From contig JASIBJ010000376.1 of the NCBI GenBank assembly GCA_030045215.1, forward strand, positions 1 to 18,630: DNA of 18,630 nt, in the 5' to 3' direction. Below the pieces are notes generated by a model. The model saw only the letters and a list, made by a program, of their open reading frames with translations. It made no database searches and was not told where the DNA came from. Of this stretch, positions 14,966 to 18,630 are shown in pieces (the first letter of the stretch is position 1; each line of letters starts with the position of its first letter). The translations under genes were made by a program, and so were the position numbers. This DNA comes from Streptosporangiaceae bacterium. GTDB lineage: Bacteria > Actinomycetota > Actinomycetes > Streptosporangiales > Streptosporangiaceae.

Positions 14966-16054
14966 CTACTGGCCAGTAACCGCGGCCCGGGCTGCCTCGG
15001 GCGGCTGCGTCCCGATCGACAGCGGATGGTGGCAGGCGGCCATGTGGCCCATGCTGCCGCGCAGGGTCAGCTGCGGTTCCTCGGTCTTGCAGATGTCGGT
15101 GGCGTAGCGGCACCTGGGGTGGAAGCGGCAGCCTGAGGGCGGGGAAATCGGGCTCGGCACATCTCCTTCGAGCACGATCTGCTTCCGCTCGGCGGACAGG
15201 TCGGGGTCCGGCACCGGCACCGCCGACAGCAGCGCCTCGGTGTAGGGGTGCACCGGGCGCTCGTAGAGCTCCTCGGCCGGCGAGATCTCGACGATCTTGC
15301 CCAGGTACATGACCGCGATCCGGTCGGATACGTGCCGCACGACGCCGAGGTCGTGGGCGATGAAGATGTAGGTCAGGCCGAGGTCGTCCTGCAAGTCATC
15401 AAGCAGGTTGATGACCTGCGCGCGGATCGACACGTCGAGGGCGGAGACCGGCTCGTCGGCGATGACGAGCTTGGGCTTGAGGGCAAGCGCGCGGGCCACG
15501 CCGATCCGCTGCCGCTGACCGCCGGAGAACTCGTGCGGGTAGCGGTTGACGTGCTCGGCCGAGAGGCCGACCACCTCCAGGAGCTCGAGTACGCGGTTCC
15601 TGATCTGCTCCCGGTCCCCGGCATGGTGAATGCGCAGCGGATCGGCGATGATCGCGCCGACCCGCTTGCGCGGGTTCAGCGAGGCGTACGGATCCTGGAA
15701 GACCATCTGCAGGTCCCGCCGGACCGGGCGGAGCTGGCGGCGCGAGTAGCGGGTGATGTCCCTGCCCTCGAAGGTCAGCGTTCCGCTCGTGATGTCATAG
15801 ATCCGGGAGATGCACCTGGCCAGCGTGGACTTGCCGCAGCCGGACTCGCCGACCAGCCCGAGCGTCTCGCCCGCTCGCAGCTCGAAGCTGACATCGTCCA
15901 CGGCGTGCACGCGGGCCACCTCACGCTGTATGAGCACGCCGTGCTTGATCGGGAAGTACTTCTTCAGGTGCTCGGCCCGCAACAGGACCTGGCCGTCCGC
16001 TAGCGCCAGGCCGTCCTCCAGCACGGCCATCTGCGTACCGGGGTCGTCGGTCAC
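14966..16054 (-). CDS. Dipeptide/oligopeptide ABC importer ATP-binding protein, DppF/OppF-like
   Basis: The product is 362 residues. Motifs are Walker [10 protein letters not shown] (69-77), Q-loop Gln120 in MVFQDP, signature SGGQRQR (177-183), Walker B LVIADEP (196-202) and H-loop His234. The C-terminal oligo/dipeptide extension (about 258-350) carries four cysteines (309, 315, 322, 341) in the spacing linked in this family to a possible iron-sulfur site. KKYFPIKHG near the N-terminus is typical of the F subunit. It pairs with the DppD-like ATPase to drive uptake through the two permeases. The GTG at 16054 overlaps the upstream stop as GTGA and is preceded by GGAGGAG, a strong ribosome site. 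The substrate could be peptides, nickel, or opines; the family is broad. Confidence 0.93.
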   Translation of the reverse strand: MTDDPGTQMAVLEDGLALADGQVLLRAEHLKKYFPIKHGVLIQREVARVHAVDDVSFELRAGETLGLVGESGCGKSTLARCISRIYDITSGTLTFEGRDITRYSRRQLRPVRRDLQMVFQDPYASLNPRKRVGAIIADPLRIHHAGDREQIRNRVLELLEVVGLSAEHVNRYPHEFSGGQRQRIGVARALALKPKLVIADEPVSALDVSIRAQVINLLDDLQDDLGLTYIFIAHDLGVVRHVSDRIAVMYLGKIVEISPAEELYERPVHPYTEALLSAVPVPDPDLSAERKQIVLEGDVPSPISPPSGCRFHPRCRYATDICKTEEPQLTLRGSMGHMAACHHPLSIGTQPPEAARAAVTGQ

Positions 16055-17082
16055 GGCTTCTCCTCCACCAGCTCGGGGTGTACGGCCCGCTCCCTGATCG
16101 CGTGCTTCTGGTGCTCGTTCAGGAGGCAGGCGTCCAGGTGACCCGTACCGAGCCGGTCGAGCAACTGCGGTTGCTGGGTCGCGCAGGCGTCGAAGCTGTA
16201 CGCGCATCGCTCGGCGAAGGCGCAGCCGGGCGGCAGTCGCATCAGCGACGGCGGCTGTCCGGGGATGGCAGCCAGCCGTCGCGGCCTGGGCCGGTCGAGC
16301 CGGGCGATGGAGCCGAGCAGCCCCCAGGTGTAGGGGTGCTGTGGATCGTAGAAGAGCTCGCGCTGGGTGCCCTGCTCGACGATCCGGCCGGCGTACATGA
16401 CGGCGATGCGGTCGGCCATGTCGGCGACGACCCCCATGTCGTGCGTGATCAGCACGACCGCGGTGCCGTAGTCCGCCTTCATCTTCCTGATCAGGTTCAG
16501 GATCTGGGCCTGGATGGTGACGTCCAGTGCGGTCGTGGGCTCGTCCGCGATGAGCACGTCGGGATTGCAGGACACGGCCATCGCGATCATGACCCGCTGC
16601 CGCATCCCGCCGGAGAACTCGTGCGGATAGGCGTCGACGCGCTCGCTCGCGTTCGGGATGCCGACCGACGTCAGCAGCTCGATCGCGCGGCCGCGGGCGG
16701 CTCGCCCGCTGATCTTCTCGTGCTCGCGGATCTGCTCCGCGATCTGCCAGCCGACCTTGTAGACGGGGTTCAGCGAGGTCATCGGGTCCTGGAAGATCAT
16801 GCTGATGCCGGCCCCGCGGATCGACCGGATCTGGTCCTGCGGCAGGGCCAGCAGGTCGGTGCCCTTGTAGTAGACCTCACCCTCGAACTTGGCGTTCGGG
16901 TCCGTGATCAGGCGCATCACGGTCATCATGGTCACGCTCTTGCCCGAGCCCGACTCGCCGACGATGCCGAGCGTCTCGCCTTCACGCAGAGTCGCCGAGA
17001 CGCCGTCGACGGCCCGTACGAGCCCGTCCTCGGTGCGGAAGGTCACCGAGAGGTTGCGTATGTCCAGCAGCGGGTCTGTCAT
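16051..17082 (-). CDS. Dipeptide/oligopeptide ABC importer ATP-binding protein, DppD/OppD-like
   Basis: The product is 343 residues. Walker A GESGSGKS (42-49), Q-loop Gln98 in MIFQDPM, signature SGGMRQR (157-163), Walker B VLIADEP (176-182) and H-loop His214 are intact. The DppD-type variant signature with methionine and the [13 protein letters not shown] stretch mark it as the D subunit. Its C-terminal extension again has a four-cysteine set (287, 293, 300, 319). It works as a heterodimer with the DppF-like protein. The ATG at 17082 shares its A with the permease stop (TGATG), a coupling signal; no separate Shine-Dalgarno is evident. The frame stays open far upstream to 17502, but that extension overlaps the permease gene and is not conserved. 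Confidence 0.93.
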   Translation of the reverse strand: MTDPLLDIRNLSVTFRTEDGLVRAVDGVSATLREGETLGIVGESGSGKSVTMMTVMRLITDPNAKFEGEVYYKGTDLLALPQDQIRSIRGAGISMIFQDPMTSLNPVYKVGWQIAEQIREHEKISGRAARGRAIELLTSVGIPNASERVDAYPHEFSGGMRQRVMIAMAVSCNPDVLIADEPTTALDVTIQAQILNLIRKMKADYGTAVVLITHDMGVVADMADRIAVMYAGRIVEQGTQRELFYDPQHPYTWGLLGSIARLDRPRPRRLAAIPGQPPSLMRLPPGCAFAERCAYSFDACATQQPQLLDRLGTGHLDACLLNEHQKHAIRERAVHPELVEEKP

Positions 17083-18047
17083 CAGGAGGGCCGCACTCTC
17101 GGGTCGAGCCAGGCGTAGGCGACGTCTACGAGCGCGTTCGCCAGCACGATGAAGAACGCGCCGTAGATCACGACGGCCATGATCGTCGGCAGGTCGAGGT
17201 TCGTGAGCGACTCCCAGGTGAGGAAGCCGACGCCGTGGATGCCGAACACGACCTCGGTCAGGATCGCCCCGCCGCCGACCAGCGCGCCGAAGTCGAGCCC
17301 GAACAGGCTCAGGAACGTGATCATCGACGTGCGGAGCGTATGGCGGAACAGGACCCGCCGCTCGGACAGGCCCTTGGCCCGCGCGGTGCGGACATAGTCT
17401 TCGTTCTGCACCTCGAGCAGGTTCGCCCGCAGGACGCGCGCGTACAAGCCGATGTACAGGATCGACAGCGTGATCCAGGGGAAGATCAGCCCTTCGAACC
17501 ACTTGACCGGGCTGACCGTCAGCGGCGTATAGCCAAGCTGCACCCAGCCGAAGATGCTGGTGTGCAACTTGACCTGGGTGATCAGGATGACGACCTGGCC
17601 CAGCCAGAAGACAGGCGTCGAGAGGCCGATCAGCGCCAGGATCATGAGAATCGGGTCGTAGATGGTGCCGCGCAGCCTGGCCGCCGCCACGCCCATCGCG
17701 ATGGCCGCGACAATCCAGACCACCGACGCGCCGAAGACAAGCGACAACGTTATCGGGGCGGCGGCGAAGATCTCCGGGATGATGAGCTCGCCCTGGTCGG
17801 AATAGGACACCAGGTTACGGGTGATGAAGATCTTCTTCATCATGATCCCGTACTGGATCCACAGCGGCCGGTTCAGTCCGAGCTGGGCCCGGACCTCGGC
17901 GAGCACCTGCGGGCTCGGATCCCGGCCGGCCAGCGCGCGAGCGGGGTCGACGCCTGGCGTCTTGAAGAAGATGAAGAACACGACGACCGTGATCACGAAC
18001 ATGACCACGACGGTCCACAGGGCCCGGCGCACGATGAAGGTCAGCAC
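17082..18047 (-). CDS. Dipeptide/oligopeptide ABC importer permease, DppB/OppB-like
   Basis: The product is 321 residues with six membrane helices, the first at about 9-28 after the short LTFIVRR start typical of DppB. The periplasmic-side loop with RAQLGLNRPLWIQY (about 53-66) and the EAA coupling loop YVRTARAKGLSERRVLFRHTLR (about 218-239) are diagnostic of this family. It forms half of the transmembrane path and contacts an ATPase through the EAA loop. The GTG at 18047 is the only suitable start; it is 16 nt after the stop of the DppC-like gene and has a weak ribosome site. Order on this strand is C, B, D, F rather than the common B, C, D, F. Confidence 0.92.
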   Translation of the reverse strand: MLTFIVRRALWTVVVMFVITVVVFFIFFKTPGVDPARALAGRDPSPQVLAEVRAQLGLNRPLWIQYGIMMKKIFITRNLVSYSDQGELIIPEIFAAAPITLSLVFGASVVWIVAAIAMGVAAARLRGTIYDPILMILALIGLSTPVFWLGQVVILITQVKLHTSIFGWVQLGYTPLTVSPVKWFEGLIFPWITLSILYIGLYARVLRANLLEVQNEDYVRTARAKGLSERRVLFRHTLRTSMITFLSLFGLDFGALVGGGAILTEVVFGIHGVGFLTWESLTNLDLPTIMAVVIYGAFFIVLANALVDVAYAWLDPRVRPS

Positions 18048-18063
18048 GGGAACTCTCGCATGG

Positions 18064-18630
18064 CTACTTCACCCTCAGCTTCGCGCGCGGGTCGAGCGCG
18101 TCCCGGACGCCGTCGCCGAGCACGTTCAGCGCCAGCACGGTGAGCACGATCATGATCCCCGGCGCCAGCGACACCCACGGCCGGGTGTAGAGCAGGTCCT
18201 GCCCGTCGGCGATGATCGTGCCCCAGCTGACGTTCGGCGGCTGGACGCCGACCGACAGGTACGACAGGGCCGATTCGGTCAGGATGTTCGTGGCCGTTAT
18301 CAGTGGCAGCAGGACGATCACGGTCGAGATCACGTTCGGCAGAATCTCGGAGAAGATCAGCCGGAAGTTCGACGCGCCCTGCGCGATCGAGGCCTCGACG
18401 AACTCCTTCTGCACGACCGATAGCACCTGGCCGCGGACCGGGCGGTAGACGTACGGCACGTAGATCAGCGCGATGATGAACGTCGGCACCCAGAGGCTGG
18501 TCGCGTAGATCGTCAGGAAGCCGACCCTGACGCCGTTGGGCTGGGTGAGCAGGACGGTGGCGATGCAGATGGCGAGCAGGATCACCGGGAACGACCAGAC
18601 GATGTCCATGATCCGGGACAGGATCGTGTC
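18064..18630 (-). CDS. Dipeptide/oligopeptide ABC importer permease, DppC/OppC-like, N-terminus outside the window
   Basis: The last 188 residues are visible and the frame runs off the window end. The first residues, DTILSRIMDIVWSFP, match the segment after helix 2 of DppC-type permeases. The EAA loop FVEASIAQGASNFRLIFSEILPN is present, followed by a late helix and the usual C-terminal GDGVRDALDPR. It would pair with the DppB-like permease downstream. An internal ATG at 18609 exists but lies inside the conserved region, so it is not the start. The missing part should contain the N-terminal helix, and a substrate-binding protein gene may lie beyond it, since none is in this window. Confidence 0.92.
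   Translation of the reverse strand, partial: DTILSRIMDIVWSFPVILLAICIATVLLTQPNGVRVGFLTIYATSLWVPTFIIALIYVPYVYRPVRGQVLSVVQKEFVEASIAQGASNFRLIFSEILPNVISTVIVLLPLITATNILTESALSYLSVGVQPPNVSWGTIIADGQDLLYTRPWVSLAPGIMIVLTVLALNVLGDGVRDALDPRAKLRVK

Overview
This is an 18.6 kb, very GC-rich window with the dense, G/C-third-position coding of a high-GC actinobacterium. Supporting signs are a CtaA/ABC-2 neighbourhood, a GlnA4-type glutamine-synthetase cluster like that of mycobacteria and streptomycetes, an SCO6745-type protein and many GTG starts. I cannot name the genus. No tRNA, rRNA, CRISPR array, insertion sequence or phage gene was seen. Fourteen complete and two edge-truncated protein genes are supported. 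All but one (the GntR regulator at 12026-12781) lie on the minus strand.

Region 1 (1-4475, minus): a peptidase S10-like protein, an ABC-2 exporter (ATPase, permease), an RhtA-like EamA exporter and the start of heme A synthase ctaA. Spacings run from a 4-nt overlap to 38 nt, so this could be one transcription unit. Region 2 (4621-5847): a stand-alone HtrA-like S1C protease with a PDZ domain and no signal peptide or membrane anchor, preceded by a promoter-like and repeat-rich upstream region.

Region 3 (5848-12781) is the most coherent system. A FadR-type GntR regulator (plus strand) diverges from a five-gene minus-strand operon: APC-type permease, GlnA4-like gamma-glutamyl ligase, aldehyde dehydrogenase, short-chain dehydrogenase and PuuD-like gamma-glutamyl hydrolase. 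Together they suggest uptake of an amine, protection of it as a gamma-glutamyl amide, two oxidations (alcohol to aldehyde to acid), and release of glutamate plus an amino acid. Having an alcohol dehydrogenase and no amine oxidase points to an amino alcohol such as ethanolamine rather than a diamine. A strong palindrome (11864-11887) sits over the predicted operon start site. A 136-nt gap before the aldehyde dehydrogenase holds a perfect 9-bp hairpin and a 13-nt repeated motif that I do not recognise.

Region 4 (12778-18630, minus): the end of a dipeptide/oligopeptide ABC importer (partial DppC-like permease, DppB-like permease, DppD- and DppF-like ATPases), then an SCO6745-family protein and a cytochrome P450, all closely spaced. 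The P450 and the GntR gene converge and share the CTAG tetranucleotide for their opposing TAG stops.
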